64,000 nt of DNA from JBHYGK01 sp051859045 (GCA_051859045.1 JBHYGK010000045.1:1-64000), one strand, 5' to 3'. Shown: positions 41,839-51,392, counted from the stretch's first letter. A program made the numbers and translations. Notes: generated by a model not told the origin, from the sequence alone.

Positions 41839-43106
41839 GCCGCGGCCTCCTGCAGCGGCACGAGGATGCGCGCGCGGAAGCCGCGGCCGCCAGGGCCCGG
41901 GCCCACGCTCAGTATGGCCGCGTCGCCATATCGCGCCGCCAGCTGCGCGCGAACGTTCGCCAGCCCGACGCCGCCGCTGGTGCCCGGCTGCAGGCCCGCG
42001 CCGTCGTCGTCCACCTCGACCAGCATCCGACCGCCTTCACGACGCGCGCGCACGTCGATGCGGCCCTCGCCCACCTTCGGCTCGATGCCGTGGGTGACCG
42101 CGTTCTCGACCAGCGTGATCAGCAGCAGCGGCGGGAACGAATGCGCGTCGAGGCCCGGCTCGGCCTCCACCGCGAACGCCAGCCGTCCGCCGAGGCGCAG
42201 CTGCATCAGCGCGAGGTAGCTGCGCGCCACCGCCAGCTGCTCGGCCAGCGTGGACGGCGGCAGCGCGCCGTCGGGCGCGAGCCGGGGCATCGCCGCGCGC
42301 AGGTGCTCGGCCAGCGCGTCGAGCGTGCGCTCGGCCAGCTCGGGCGAGGGCCGCACCAGCGCGCGGATCGAGGCCAGCGTGTTGAACAGGAAATGCGGGC
42401 TGACCTGCGCCTGCAGCACGGCCAGGCGCTGCTCGGCGCGGCGGCGCGCGTCGGCTTCGCCGGCCAGGCGGCGGGCCTGCCGGGCGTCGGCCCAGCGGCG
42501 CTGCTCGCGGGCGTAGCCGATCAGGGCGATGCCGCCGCCCAGCGCGGCATAGATCCCGAGCGACACCAGCAGCCCGATCGCCATCGCCAGCGGCCGGCGC
42601 TCCATCGCCTTGGCCTGCGCCGTGGTGGCGGCGAGCTCGGGGCGGGCCTCGAGCATCTCGGCCTCGACGATGCTGTCGATGCGCCCCGAGCCCACGCGAT
42701 CCACGCCATAGGCCGCGACCACGCCCAGCACCACGGCCAGCACCACGCCCACGCGCTCGCGCCGCAGCGGCCAGCCGCGGCCGCGCACCCAGCCCGCCAG
42801 CAGCGGGCCCAGGAAGCCCATCAGCAGGAAGCTGCCGAGCAGCCATCCCGCGGCGATGGCCGAGGGGCCGACGCTGGCGCCCGCCACCAGCATGCCCAGC
42901 AGGCTCAGCGTCGCCAGCGCGCCGACGCACAGCACGAACACCAGCAGCCGGCCCAGCAGCCAGCGCCGCGAGAACACCGGCCACTGGCCGTAGCGCAGCA
43001 GCCCGGCCAGGCCGCCGGCGCGCACGTCCTGCGGCAGCGGCTGGTCGAGCGGGACGCGCGCGTCCGCCGCGCGCGCGCCCTCGATGCCGTCGGCGACGGC
43101 GCTCAC
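41835..43106 (-). CDS. LytS-type sensor histidine kinase
   Basis: A 423-aa kinase of the His_kinase (LytS/YehU) class. Four or five membrane helices lie between about residues 48 and 215, followed by a short coiled coil and the H-box QVSPHFLFNTLASIRAL. The ATPase domain has ENAVTHGIEPK, VDDDGAGL and GVGLANVRAQL. Stop and start codons overlap by four bases with both the regulator gene and the hydrolase gene, so the three genes form one operon. Confidence 0.93.
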   Translation of the reverse strand: MSAVADGIEGARAADARVPLDQPLPQDVRAGGLAGLLRYGQWPVFSRRWLLGRLLVFVLCVGALATLSLLGMLVAGASVGPSAIAAGWLLGSFLLMGFLGPLLAGWVRGRGWPLRRERVGVVLAVVLGVVAAYGVDRVGSGRIDSIVEAEMLEARPELAATTAQAKAMERRPLAMAIGLLVSLGIYAALGGGIALIGYAREQRRWADARQARRLAGEADARRRAEQRLAVLQAQVSPHFLFNTLASIRALVRPSPELAERTLDALAEHLRAAMPRLAPDGALPPSTLAEQLAVARSYLALMQLRLGGRLAFAVEAEPGLDAHSFPPLLLITLVENAVTHGIEPKVGEGRIDVRARREGGRMLVEVDDDGAGLQPGTSGGVGLANVRAQLAARYGDAAILSVGPGPGGRGFRARILVPLQEAAA

Positions 43107-44773
43107 GGCGACCCCGCCGGCTGGCGCGCGCCGCTCAGCACCTGGCCGCCCTGCTCGAGCGCGAGCGAGGCCACCGCGCCGTCGTCGCCGCGCACGAAGC
43201 GCATCACGATCCCGAACGCCGGCGCGACGAAGCGGTCGGCGCCGTCGGGCTGCAGCGCGAACGCGCCCTGGCCGGTGGCCTGCGCGCGCAGCGTGCCGCC
43301 CTCGGCGCGCACGTCCAGCGCGAAGCCCGGCATCAGCGGATAGCGGCCCACGTAGTCCTCCAGCGGCGCGCTGGCCGCGGCGGCGGCCTCGTCCGCGTCC
43401 TGCACCCGCGTCGCGGGCATCGCGCCGCCGCCCTGGCGCCAGACGAAGCTGCGCCCGTCCGGGCCCGGCACCAGCAGGGCGTCGAACACGCGCGGGAAGA
43501 AGTGGCCGGCGCTGTCGTAGCCCATCACGAACGCGGGCTGGCCCGCGGCCTGGGCCTCGAGCGCGTCGCCGCGCACGCGCAGCGTGATCGCCATCCCGCC
43601 CTCGAGCACGTAGTCGCCCGCCAGGCTGGCCAGCAGCGCGGCCGGCGCCGGCTGCTCCACCCGCGGCGCGCCCACCGGCACGTCGGCGCCCAGCAGCGGC
43701 AGGCCGATGCTCGACAGCCCGCCCAGGTCGGTCAGCGCGGTGTCGGCCAGCACCACCACGCCGCGGCCGCTGTCGGGGTCGAAGGCCACGAGGCTCGAGA
43801 AGCCGCCGGTGCCGCCCTCATGCGACCAGAGCCGGGCCTCGCCCAGCGGCACGATGATCCAGCCCAGGCCCATCGGGCGGGCGTCGATGGGCTGCTCGGC
43901 CTGGCCGGCGCGCAGCATCGCCACCGTCGCCGCGTCGCCCTGGCCCAGCTGGGCCTGCACGTAGCGGGTCATGTCGTCGAGCGTGGCGCGCACGCCGCCC
44001 ACGCCGGCCAGCGCGGGCGCGAAGGTCCAGGCGGGCGTCGGGTCGCCGCTGGCGCGATGCCCCGCGGCGGGTGGGGCGCGCCCGGCGTCGACGCCGACGC
44101 TGGCGCCGTCCATGCCCAGCGGCGCGAACAGGTGCGCGCGGGCCTGCGCGTCGAAGGGCTGGCCGCCGGCGCGGGACACCGCCAGCGACAGCAGCATCGC
44201 GCCGAAGTTGGAGTAGCTCCAGGCGCTGCCGGGCGCGGCGGCGAGGCGCGTGTCGGCCAGCCCGCGCAGCAGCGCGGCCTCGTCGAGCGAGGCGTAGGGA
44301 TCGGCGCCGTCGCGCGGCGCGAAGCCCGGCGGCAGCGGGGGCAGGCCGGCGGTGTGGGTGGCGAGGTAGCGCAGCGTGATCGGCTGGCCCTCGAACTCCG
44401 GCACCACCGTGCCCTCGGGCAGGTGGCGCGCCAGCGGGTCGTCGAGCGACAGCGCGCCCTCGGCCGCGAGCCGCGCGAGCAGCGCGCCCAGCATGGTCTT
44501 GCTCACCGAGCCGATCTCGAACGCCGCGTCGGCCACGTCGCGCGCCTCGCCGGCGCAGGCCAGGCCGCGCACCACGCGCTCGCCCTCGATCACCGCGGCC
44601 ACGGCGCAGGCGCCGGTGCGGTCGCCGGCGAAGCGCTGGGCGAGCAGGGCCGAGACCTCGGCGTCGGAGGCGGGCAGGGGGCCCGCGGTGGCGGCGCCCA
44701 TGCCGAGGGCGAGCAGGCCGGCGGCGAGCGCGGCGGGCAAGTGGCGACGGGTGGGTCGGATGGCGTGCGTCAT
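43103..44773 (-). CDS. Beta-lactamase-fold serine hydrolase (class C / AmpH-like)
   Basis: A 556-aa exported protein. Signal peptide (about residues 1-31); serine-hydrolase domain with S89-V-S-K92 (the first Ser is the expected nucleophile), Tyr187-Ser-Asn189 and HEGGTGGFSS as the third motif. A C-terminal beta-rich domain of about 190 aa follows (YVLEGGMAITLRVRGD, YVGRYPLMPG). Family members include peptidases, esterases and penicillin-binding proteins. I start at ATG 44773 because the signal peptide begins there; the frame opens 39 bases earlier. First gene of the LytS/LytTR operon. Confidence 0.88.
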   Translation of the reverse strand: MTHAIRPTRRHLPAALAAGLLALGMGAATAGPLPASDAEVSALLAQRFAGDRTGACAVAAVIEGERVVRGLACAGEARDVADAAFEIGSVSKTMLGALLARLAAEGALSLDDPLARHLPEGTVVPEFEGQPITLRYLATHTAGLPPLPPGFAPRDGADPYASLDEAALLRGLADTRLAAAPGSAWSYSNFGAMLLSLAVSRAGGQPFDAQARAHLFAPLGMDGASVGVDAGRAPPAAGHRASGDPTPAWTFAPALAGVGGVRATLDDMTRYVQAQLGQGDAATVAMLRAGQAEQPIDARPMGLGWIIVPLGEARLWSHEGGTGGFSSLVAFDPDSGRGVVVLADTALTDLGGLSSIGLPLLGADVPVGAPRVEQPAPAALLASLAGDYVLEGGMAITLRVRGDALEAQAAGQPAFVMGYDSAGHFFPRVFDALLVPGPDGRSFVWRQGGGAMPATRVQDADEAAAAASAPLEDYVGRYPLMPGFALDVRAEGGTLRAQATGQGAFALQPDGADRFVAPAFGIVMRFVRGDDGAVASLALEQGGQVLSGARQPAGSP

Positions 44774-44897
44774 GGCGGGGCTCCTCGCGGTTCCAGGGGC
44801 CTGCAGGCTCACGCATCGCCCCGGCGGCCGGGGGAGTGTGCGACGAAGCGCGCGCCGGGGCGACTGGACGGTCGCCCCGGCGCCGCGAAGCGCGGGC

Positions 44898-46373
44898 TCA
44901 GGCCGCCGGCGTGTCGCGCCAGCCCGCGCCGAGCGCGAGGCAGGCGCGGGCCCAGGCGCGGCGCGCGGTCGCGCGGGCGTCGAGCGCGGCGCGCTCGGCC
45001 TCGGCCAGCGCGGCCTCGGCGCGGGCGCGCTCCAGCCCGCTGGCGCTGCCCGCCTCGGCGCGCGCCGCCACCACGGCCGCGACGCGGCGCTCCGCCGCCA
45101 GCGCGGCCTCGGCCTGCCGCAGCGACGCGTGCGCCGCGCCCCAGCCGTCCACCGCGCCGTCGGCCTCCTCGAGCGCGGCCAGCACCGTGGCTTCGAAGCG
45201 CGCGAGCTCGGCGTCGGCGCCGGCCGCGGCGGCCCCGGCCTCGCGGCGCAGGCGCGGCAGGGCGAACAGGTCCCAGCTCAGGCTGGGGCCGGCGCTGAAC
45301 TGCAGCGCGCCGTCTTCGCCCAGCCGACCCGGCGCGGCGGCGACGCCGACGCTGCCGGCCAGGCTGATGCGCGGGAACAGCGCGGCGCGGGCGACGCCGT
45401 GGCGGGCCAGCGCGGCGCGGACGCGGGCCTCGGCGGCGCCCACGTCGGGACGCGCGCGCAGCGCGGCCTCCGGGTCGTGGATGCCGAGCGTGGTGGGCAC
45501 CGCCAGGGCATCGGCGAGCGCCGCGCCAGCGCCAGCGTCCGCGTCCGCGTCCGCGTCCGCGTCGCGCGCCGGCGGCGCCTCGCCGCGGAGCGCCGCGAGC
45601 CGGCGGCCGGCATCGCGCACGCGAAGCGCCTCGCCCAGCGCCCGCGCGCGTGCCTGGTGCGCGGCGGACGCGGCCGAGGACGCCTCGTCCTCGCGCGCGG
45701 CGCCCAAGGCCGCGGCCTGGCGCAGGCGCGTCGCCACGCCGTCGAGCAGCGCGGCCTGGCGCTCGGCCAGCGCGCCGGCGCGGCGGGCGTCGTCGCGCTC
45801 CAGCCAGGCCTCGACCACGGCCGCGGCGATCGCGGCCTCGGCCTGCCGGCGCCGCCACAGGGCCTCGGTGGCGTCGGCATCGGCGGCGTCGGCGGCGGCG
45901 GCGAGGCCGCCGGCCAGGTCCAGCTCCCAGCGCAGGCCCAGCCCGGCGTCCTGCAGGCGCTGGGTGGGGAAGCGCTCGGGCGTGCCGGGGATCGGCGGCT
46001 GGGCGAGGCCGGCGGCGCGGGTCTCGCGAAGCCCGGCCTCGAGCCCGCCGGACGGCGCGCGCGCGGCGTCGGCGGCGCCCGCCAGCAGGCGCGCGGCGCG
46101 CAGGCTGGCGTCGGCGGCGGCGAGGTCGCGGTTCGCGGCGAGCGCGGCGGCGACCTCGGCGTCCAGCGCGGGATCGCCCAGCGCGGTCCACCAGTCGAGG
46201 CGCAGGGGAGCCTCGACGGTCGCGGCGTCGGCGGCGTGGCTCGACCACGCGGCGGGCGTCGCCACGAGCTCGGGGGCGCGCGGCGCGGTGGTGGCGCAGG
46301 CGCCCAGCGCGAGCACCAGCGCGGCGGACAGCGCGAGGCGGGGGATCGGGAAGGCGGCGGGAAGCGGGCGCAT
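44898..46373 (-). CDS. Outer-membrane efflux channel, TolC/NodT family lipoprotein
   Basis: A 491-aa channel subunit. The signal peptide ends in the lipobox LALGAC (Cys about 27). Two repeated long Ala/Arg/Glu-rich helical regions (about 75-240 and 290-480) form the trimeric tunnel. A short linker encodes Asp-Ala five times from a hexanucleotide repeat. Last gene of the TetR-controlled RND operon, three bases after the permease stop. Confidence 0.88.
   Translation of the reverse strand: MRPLPAAFPIPRLALSAALVLALGACATTAPRAPELVATPAAWSSHAADAATVEAPLRLDWWTALGDPALDAEVAAALAANRDLAAADASLRAARLLAGAADAARAPSGGLEAGLRETRAAGLAQPPIPGTPERFPTQRLQDAGLGLRWELDLAGGLAAAADAADADATEALWRRRQAEAAIAAAVVEAWLERDDARRAGALAERQAALLDGVATRLRQAAALGAAREDEASSAASAAHQARARALGEALRVRDAGRRLAALRGEAPPARDADADADADAGAGAALADALAVPTTLGIHDPEAALRARPDVGAAEARVRAALARHGVARAALFPRISLAGSVGVAAAPGRLGEDGALQFSAGPSLSWDLFALPRLRREAGAAAAGADAELARFEATVLAALEEADGAVDGWGAAHASLRQAEAALAAERRVAAVVAARAEAGSASGLERARAEAALAEAERAALDARATARRAWARACLALGAGWRDTPAA
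45535..45563. repeat. Hexanucleotide repeat inside the TolC-like gene
   Basis: GCGTCC four times in tandem with a partial fifth copy. On the coding strand it gives an (Asp-Ala)n stretch. A change in copy number keeps the frame. Confidence 0.9.
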
Positions 46374-46376
46374 GGC

Positions 46377-49300
46377 TCAGGACTCCGCGGTGGCGGTGGG
46401 CGAGGGGGCCGCGGCGCGGCCGCGGTAGGCGAGGGCGTACAGGGCCGGGATCAGCACCAGCGTGATCAGCGTGCCCAGCGCGAGGCCGCCGATCATCGTG
46501 GCGGCCAGCGGCTGCCACAGGGCGCCGCCGAACAGGTACAGCGGCAGCAGGCCGACGATGCAGGTCAGCTTGGTCATCACGATCGGGCGCAGGCGCACCT
46601 GGGCCGCGGAGGCCACGGCGTCGACGACCCCGAGGCCGGCGGCTTCCTCCTCGTGGATGCGCTCGAGCAGCAGCACCGCGTTGTTGACGATGATGCCGGC
46701 CAGCGCGAGCAGGCCGAGGGTGGCGGTGTAGCTCAGCGCATGCCCGGTGAGCAGCAGGCCCAGGCTGGCGCCGATCAGCACGAACGGGATCGAGGCCATC
46801 ACGATCGCCGCCTTGCGCACGCTGCCGAACTGCCACAGGAACAGCCCGGCCATGCCCAGCAGCGCGGCGGGCAGGTAGGTGGCCAGGCCGAGGTTGGCCT
46901 CGGCGGCCTCCTCGATCTCGCCGCCGAGCTGCAGCACGTGGCCGCTGCGCGCGGGCAGGGCGTCCAGCGCCGGCTGCAGCGCATCGACGATCTGCTGCGC
47001 GGTCATGTCCGGATGCCAGGCCTCGACGGTGACCGCGGCGCGGCCGTCGCGGCGCATCAGCACGCTGGGCTGGGAGTCGGTGCGGATGCGCGCGACGGTG
47101 CCGAGCGCGACGGGGCCGTCGCGGCCGGGCAGCAGCAGCGCCGAGAGCCGCTCGGGATCGGTGCGCTCCGCGGTCGGCGCGCGCAGCACCACCGGCACGC
47201 GGACGTCGCCGAAGCGCAGCCGGGTGGCCTCGACGCCGGCGAAGCCGGCCTGCACCGCGGCCGCGATCGTCGCGGTGTCCAGCCCGGCCAGCGCGGCGCG
47301 GTCGTGGTCGATGTCGATCGCCAGCGCCTCGATGCGCGCCTCGGCGTCGTCGCGGATGTCGCGCATGCCCGGCACCTCCGCCAGCGCCGCGCGCAGCGCC
47401 GCGGCGTCCTGGAGCAGCGCGTCGCGGTCGGGGCCGAGCAGGCGGAACACCGCCACGCCGGCCTCCGAGACGCCCAGCGAGAAGCGCTTGGGCTCGATCC
47501 GGGCCTCGGGCGCGATCCGCTGCAGGTCCTCGCGCAGCGCGTCGGCGGTGGCGTCGAGGTCGGCGTCGCCGCCGATGTTGAGCACCGCATAGGCCACGTG
47601 CGCGGCCGGCGTCGGCGGGTTCAGGCCCAGGATGAAGCGCGGGCCGCCGTCGCCGACGTAGATCGCGTGGCTGTCGATGGCGTCCGCCCAGTCCTCGGAG
47701 GCCAGGCGGGTGGACAGGGCCTGCGCCACCGCGAACGTGCGCGCGGACGAGGTGCCCGGGGCCAGCTCGATCGGCACCTGCAGCTGGCGCCGCGCGGAGG
47801 GCGAGAGCAGCTCCGAGGGCAGGCTGGCCAGCAGTGCGCCGGCGCCCACGAGCAGCGCCAGCATCGCGCCCAGCACGGGCAGCGGGCGGTGCAGGAGGGT
47901 GCGCACGTGGCCGCCGTACCAGCGCGCGGCGCGCCCGATCAGCCCGCGGTCCTCGTGCCCATGGGCCTCGGCGCGGGCCAGCCGCGTCGCCAGCACGGGC
48001 ACCACGCTCAGCGCGAGGAACAGCGACAGCAGCAGGGTGATCGCCAGCACGATCGCCAGGCTGCGCATGTACTCCGCGGTGTCGGTGTCGCCGGCCACCA
48101 GCGGCACGAAGGCCAGGATGATCGCCAGCGAGGAGATCAGCAGCGGCGAGGCCATCGTGCGGCCCGCGGCCACCGCGGCGTCGGCGTGCGACTCGCCCAG
48201 GCCGAGGCGGCGCTGGATGTCCTCGACGATGACGATCGCGTTGTCGACGAACAGGCCCAGCGAGATGATGATCGCGGCGATCGAGATCTGGTGCAGCTCG
48301 ATGCCCAGCACGCGCATCACCAGCAGGCTGCCGAGCACGGTGAGCGGCACGATCAGGCCGGTCACCAGCCCCGCGCGCCAGCCCAGGAAGCCCACCACCA
48401 CCGCCATCACGATGACCACGGTCTCGAGGAAGACCTTGCCCACGCGGGTCAGCTCGCCGCGCACGATCGTGGCCTGGTCGGTCACCCGGCCCACCTGCAT
48501 GCCGGCCGGCAGGGCGCCGGCGGCGTCGTGCATCGCCGCGTCCACGCGGGCCGCGAAGCCCTGCACGTCCTGGCCCGGCTGCATCGACACGCCCAGCACC
48601 ACGGCGGCCTCGCCGTCGAACAGCGCGGCGGTGGCGATCGGATCCACCGGCTGCTGGACCACCCGGCCCAGCGCGCCCAGCGGCAGCGCGCCGCCGCCCG
48701 GCAGCGGCACCAGCACGCCGGCCAGGGCGTGCGCATCGGGCACCTCGTCGAGCGGATCCAGCGCCAGCGCGCGGCCGTCGAGCACCAGCTCGCCCGAGGG
48801 CGCGATGCGGTTGCGGCCGCCCAGCGCGGCGGCCACCGCGCCGGCGTCGAGGCCGTGCTCGGCGAGGCGCGCCGGCGAGAGCTCCACCAGCACCTCCTCC
48901 TCGCGCACGCCGTGCAGCGACACGCGCTCCACGCCCTCGACCTGCAGCAGCGCGTCGCGCAGCGCGCGCGCCGCGTCCTGGCGCTGGCCGTCGGTGTAGC
49001 CCGGCGCGGTCAGCGCGATCGAGCGCACCGCCACGCGGCCGAACTCGTCGTTCACCAGGGGGCCGATCGTCCCCTCGGGGAGGGTGCCCGCCACGTCGGC
49101 CACCTTCGCGCGCAGGCGCTGCCAGGTGGCGGGCATGTCGGCCTCGGGGGTGGCGTCGCGCAGCTGCACGTAGAGGAAGGTGCCGCCCGGGCGGATCGTG
49201 GCGTCGACGTGCTGCACGTTCGGGACCTCGCGCAGCCGCTCCTCGAGGGGCCGCGCGACGAGCTGCTCGACGCGCTCGCTCGAGGCGCCGGGCAGGTAGG

Positions 49301-49445
49301 CCTCGACCGTGGCCACGCGCACGGGGACGGTGGGCTCCTCGGTGGAGGGGAAGCCCGGCAGCATCCACAGCCCGGCCATGACCAGGCCGAGCGCGGCGAC
49401 GAGGGTGAAGCGGGCGCGCTTGAGCGCGATGGCGGTGATGGACAT
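46377..49445 (-). CDS. RND efflux permease
   Basis: A 1022-aa inner-membrane transporter with twelve helices and two periplasmic loops (EAYLPGASSERVEQLVARPLE near the N-terminus, LALAGIIVNNAVLLLERIHEE near the C-terminus). In TM4 the relay reads GLFVDNAIVIVEDIQRR, so the second Asp of the usual Asp-Asp pair is Asn. The start at 49445 is set by the family N-terminus MSITAIALKRARFT; the frame upstream is a shadow of the adaptor gene. Confidence 0.94.
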   Translation of the reverse strand: MSITAIALKRARFTLVAALGLVMAGLWMLPGFPSTEEPTVPVRVATVEAYLPGASSERVEQLVARPLEERLREVPNVQHVDATIRPGGTFLYVQLRDATPEADMPATWQRLRAKVADVAGTLPEGTIGPLVNDEFGRVAVRSIALTAPGYTDGQRQDAARALRDALLQVEGVERVSLHGVREEEVLVELSPARLAEHGLDAGAVAAALGGRNRIAPSGELVLDGRALALDPLDEVPDAHALAGVLVPLPGGGALPLGALGRVVQQPVDPIATAALFDGEAAVVLGVSMQPGQDVQGFAARVDAAMHDAAGALPAGMQVGRVTDQATIVRGELTRVGKVFLETVVIVMAVVVGFLGWRAGLVTGLIVPLTVLGSLLVMRVLGIELHQISIAAIIISLGLFVDNAIVIVEDIQRRLGLGESHADAAVAAGRTMASPLLISSLAIILAFVPLVAGDTDTAEYMRSLAIVLAITLLLSLFLALSVVPVLATRLARAEAHGHEDRGLIGRAARWYGGHVRTLLHRPLPVLGAMLALLVGAGALLASLPSELLSPSARRQLQVPIELAPGTSSARTFAVAQALSTRLASEDWADAIDSHAIYVGDGGPRFILGLNPPTPAAHVAYAVLNIGGDADLDATADALREDLQRIAPEARIEPKRFSLGVSEAGVAVFRLLGPDRDALLQDAAALRAALAEVPGMRDIRDDAEARIEALAIDIDHDRAALAGLDTATIAAAVQAGFAGVEATRLRFGDVRVPVVLRAPTAERTDPERLSALLLPGRDGPVALGTVARIRTDSQPSVLMRRDGRAAVTVEAWHPDMTAQQIVDALQPALDALPARSGHVLQLGGEIEEAAEANLGLATYLPAALLGMAGLFLWQFGSVRKAAIVMASIPFVLIGASLGLLLTGHALSYTATLGLLALAGIIVNNAVLLLERIHEEEAAGLGVVDAVASAAQVRLRPIVMTKLTCIVGLLPLYLFGGALWQPLAATMIGGLALGTLITLVLIPALYALAYRGRAAAPSPTATAES

Positions 49446-49453
49446 GGCGGGCC

Positions 49454-50536
49454 TCAGCGGGTGGCGGCGCGCGGCTGCACGAGGGCACCGGGCGCGAGGA
49501 AGGTGCCGCCGGCGGCGACGACGCGGTCGCCCGCGGCCAGCGCGCCGGTGACGCGGAGGCCGCCGGCGACGTGCTCGACGCGGTCGAGCGCGGCGGCGCG
49601 CAGGCGGTCGTCGGCGTCGAGCACCAGCACGGCGTGCCGGCCTTCGCGGTCGGTCAGCAGGGCGCCGGCAGGCAGCAGCAGGGCGGTGCCCGGCGCCGCG
49701 GCGTCCGTCCCCGCCAGCGCGATCTCCACCAGCGCGCCGGGCGCGATCTCGCCGCCGCTGATCCGCAGCACGGCCTGGCGCGCGCCGCCGTCGCCGCGGC
49801 GCTCGCCGACCGAGGTGGCCACCGCCTCGCCGCTCGCCGCGCCCGCCTGCCAGGCCACCGTGTCGCCCGCGGCCATCGGGGCGTCGGGCGGCAGCTGGGC
49901 CAGGATCTCGCGGGCGCCGTCGGCGTCGAGCTCCAGCAGCGGCTGGCCCGCGCCGACGACGCTGGAGAGCGCCGCGTGGCGCGCCGCGATGCGGCCTGCG
50001 ACCGGGGCGCGCAGCACCGCGGTGTCCATCGCGCGGCGCGCCTGGGCGAGGCCCAGGTCGGCCCCGGCGAGCGCGGCCTCGGCCGCATCGGCCTCGACCC
50101 GCGCCTGGGCCAGCTCGAGCTCGGATGCGGCGCCGAGCTCGCGCAGCGCCTCGGTGCGGGCGCGGTGGCGCATGGCCTCGTCGAGGCGCGCGGCCGCGCC
50201 GTCGCGCTCGGCCCGGGCGGCGGCCAGCTGCGCGGCCGGCACCTCGGCCTCGAGCCGCAGCAGCGGCTGGCCGGCGGCGACGGTCTCGCCCACGTCCACC
50301 AGCAGCGCCTCGACGCGGCCGTCGGTGGCGGCGGCGATCACGTGGCGGGCGCTGGCGCGGACGGTGCCGATCGCGCGCCGGGCAGGGTCGCCGGCCGGGC
50401 GGGCCTCGGCCACCAGCACCGGGCGCGCCGGATCGCCGGCGACGGGATCGAGGGCCTCGCCGCCGCACCCGGCAAGGGCGAGCGCGAGGACGGTGGCCAG
50501 CAGGACGGGACGGGGGTCTCGGCGGTTGCTAAACAT
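49454..50536 (-). CDS. RND periplasmic adaptor lipoprotein
   Basis: A 360-aa membrane-fusion protein. Signal peptide with lipobox LALAGC (Cys about 24), lipoyl domain segment VEALLVDVGETVAAGQPLLRLE, coiled coil (about 100-160), second lipoyl half TAVLRAPVAGRIAARHA, then the barrel. ATG 50536 lies inside the operator and very close to a -10-like TATAAG, so the leader must be short. It precedes the permease by 8 bases. Confidence 0.92.
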   Translation of the reverse strand: MFSNRRDPRPVLLATVLALALAGCGGEALDPVAGDPARPVLVAEARPAGDPARRAIGTVRASARHVIAAATDGRVEALLVDVGETVAAGQPLLRLEAEVPAAQLAAARAERDGAAARLDEAMRHRARTEALRELGAASELELAQARVEADAAEAALAGADLGLAQARRAMDTAVLRAPVAGRIAARHAALSSVVGAGQPLLELDADGAREILAQLPPDAPMAAGDTVAWQAGAASGEAVATSVGERRGDGGARQAVLRISGGEIAPGALVEIALAGTDAAAPGTALLLPAGALLTDREGRHAVLVLDADDRLRAAALDRVEHVAGGLRVTGALAAGDRVVAAGGTFLAPGALVQPRAATR

Positions 50537-50554
50537 AAGGGTGCGCTCGCTTAT
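50535..50554. promoter_or_regulatory. TetR operator 2, before the adaptor gene
   Basis: ATAAGGGTGCGCTCGCTTAT matches operator 1 at 15 of 20 positions and overlaps the adaptor start codon and a -10-like element on the minus strand. Confidence 0.7.
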
Positions 50555-50612
50555 ATTGTGGGCGTGATGAGGGGGCGTCGAGGGTCGTGCGACGTCGAGG
50601 GGGCGGCGGGGC

Positions 50613-51239
50613 TCAGCGCGGGTCGGTGGCCCCGAGGGCGCGGAGCAGAAAGGAGTCGCTGTGGGGGCCGAGGGCGGGATGCTCGGGGCCGAGCACCGGC
50701 ACGCGGCAGTAAAGCCCGTCCGCGAACGCCAGCACCCAGGTCGCGGTGATCTCGGGATCCGCGTCGAAGCGCAGCTCGCCGGCATCGCGGAATCGGGCCA
50801 GCACGCGGGCGAGCGCAGCGATGGTCTTGTGCTCGGACGCGGTGACCGCCGCGGCCACGGCGGTGGAGCGGGTGGACTCGGCCAGCACGTCGAGGCGAAG
50901 GCGCGAGCGCTCCTCCGCGTAGGCGCCGCCCAGCATCGCCTCGGCGGCCGCGCGCAGGCCCTCGCGGAACGTCCCCGCACCGCCGATCACGGCGACCAGG
51001 GCGAGGTCCTCGCGCAGGTCGTCCTCGACGAGGGCCAGCACGAGGTCCTCCTTGGACGGGAAGTACTGGTAGAGGTTGGCGACGCTGACCCCCGCCTCGG
51101 CGCTGATCTCGGCGGTGGTGGCGGCGTGGAAGCCCTTGCGCGCGAAGCATCGGCGGGCGCCCTCCACGATCTGGCGGATGCGGGCGGCGCGGGCGTCGGG
51201 ATTCGCGGGGCGGCCGCGCTTGGGGGTCGGGCTGGTCAT
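50613..51239 (-). CDS. TetR/AcrR-family repressor of the adjacent RND pump
   Basis: A 208-aa regulator. After a basic N-terminus (KRGRPANPDARAARI), the helix-turn-helix lies at about 35-65 (TTAEISAEAGVSVANLYQYF, then PSKEDL). The C-terminal ligand and dimer domain ends near residue 205. It lies immediately upstream of the adaptor gene in the same direction, with matching operators before both genes, so autoregulation and control of the pump are likely. The frame's upstream extension to 51701 is a shadow. Confidence 0.92.
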   Translation of the reverse strand: MTSPTPKRGRPANPDARAARIRQIVEGARRCFARKGFHAATTAEISAEAGVSVANLYQYFPSKEDLVLALVEDDLREDLALVAVIGGAGTFREGLRAAAEAMLGGAYAEERSRLRLDVLAESTRSTAVAAAVTASEHKTIAALARVLARFRDAGELRFDADPEITATWVLAFADGLYCRVPVLGPEHPALGPHSDSFLLRALGATDPR

Positions 51240-51247
51240 GGCGCCGA

Positions 51248-51275
51248 AGAATAAGTGAGCGCTCACATAAATCAA
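51248..51275 (-). promoter_or_regulatory. tetR promoter with TetR operator 1 in the spacer
   Basis: On the minus strand TTGATT (51275-51270), a 16-bp spacer and TATTCT (51253-51248). The perfect palindrome GTGAGCGCTCAC (51255-51266) sits in the spacer, within the 20-bp site 51251-51270. Transcription would start at about the tetR ATG (51239), suggesting a very short leader. Confidence 0.75.
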
Positions 51276-51392
51276 CCGGCCGCCGACGAGCGGCACGCGG
51301 CGCGGCGCACCCCCGGTGCGGCCGGGCGCGGAAGCCGGCATCCTCGGCGCGCCGGGCCGGGGCCCTGCCATCGCGGCCAGAGGGGAATCGCC

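Noticed and set aside
45535..45563. Phase-variable repeat in the TolC-like gene
   Set aside because: The unit is six bases, so gain or loss keeps the frame and cannot switch the gene off. It only lengthens an Asp-Ala linker.
44376..50567. 2063-codon open frame on the plus strand
   Set aside because: It is antisense to the hydrolase, TolC-like, RND permease and adaptor genes, all with clear motifs; the protein is repetitive His/Arg/Gly/Ala sequence.
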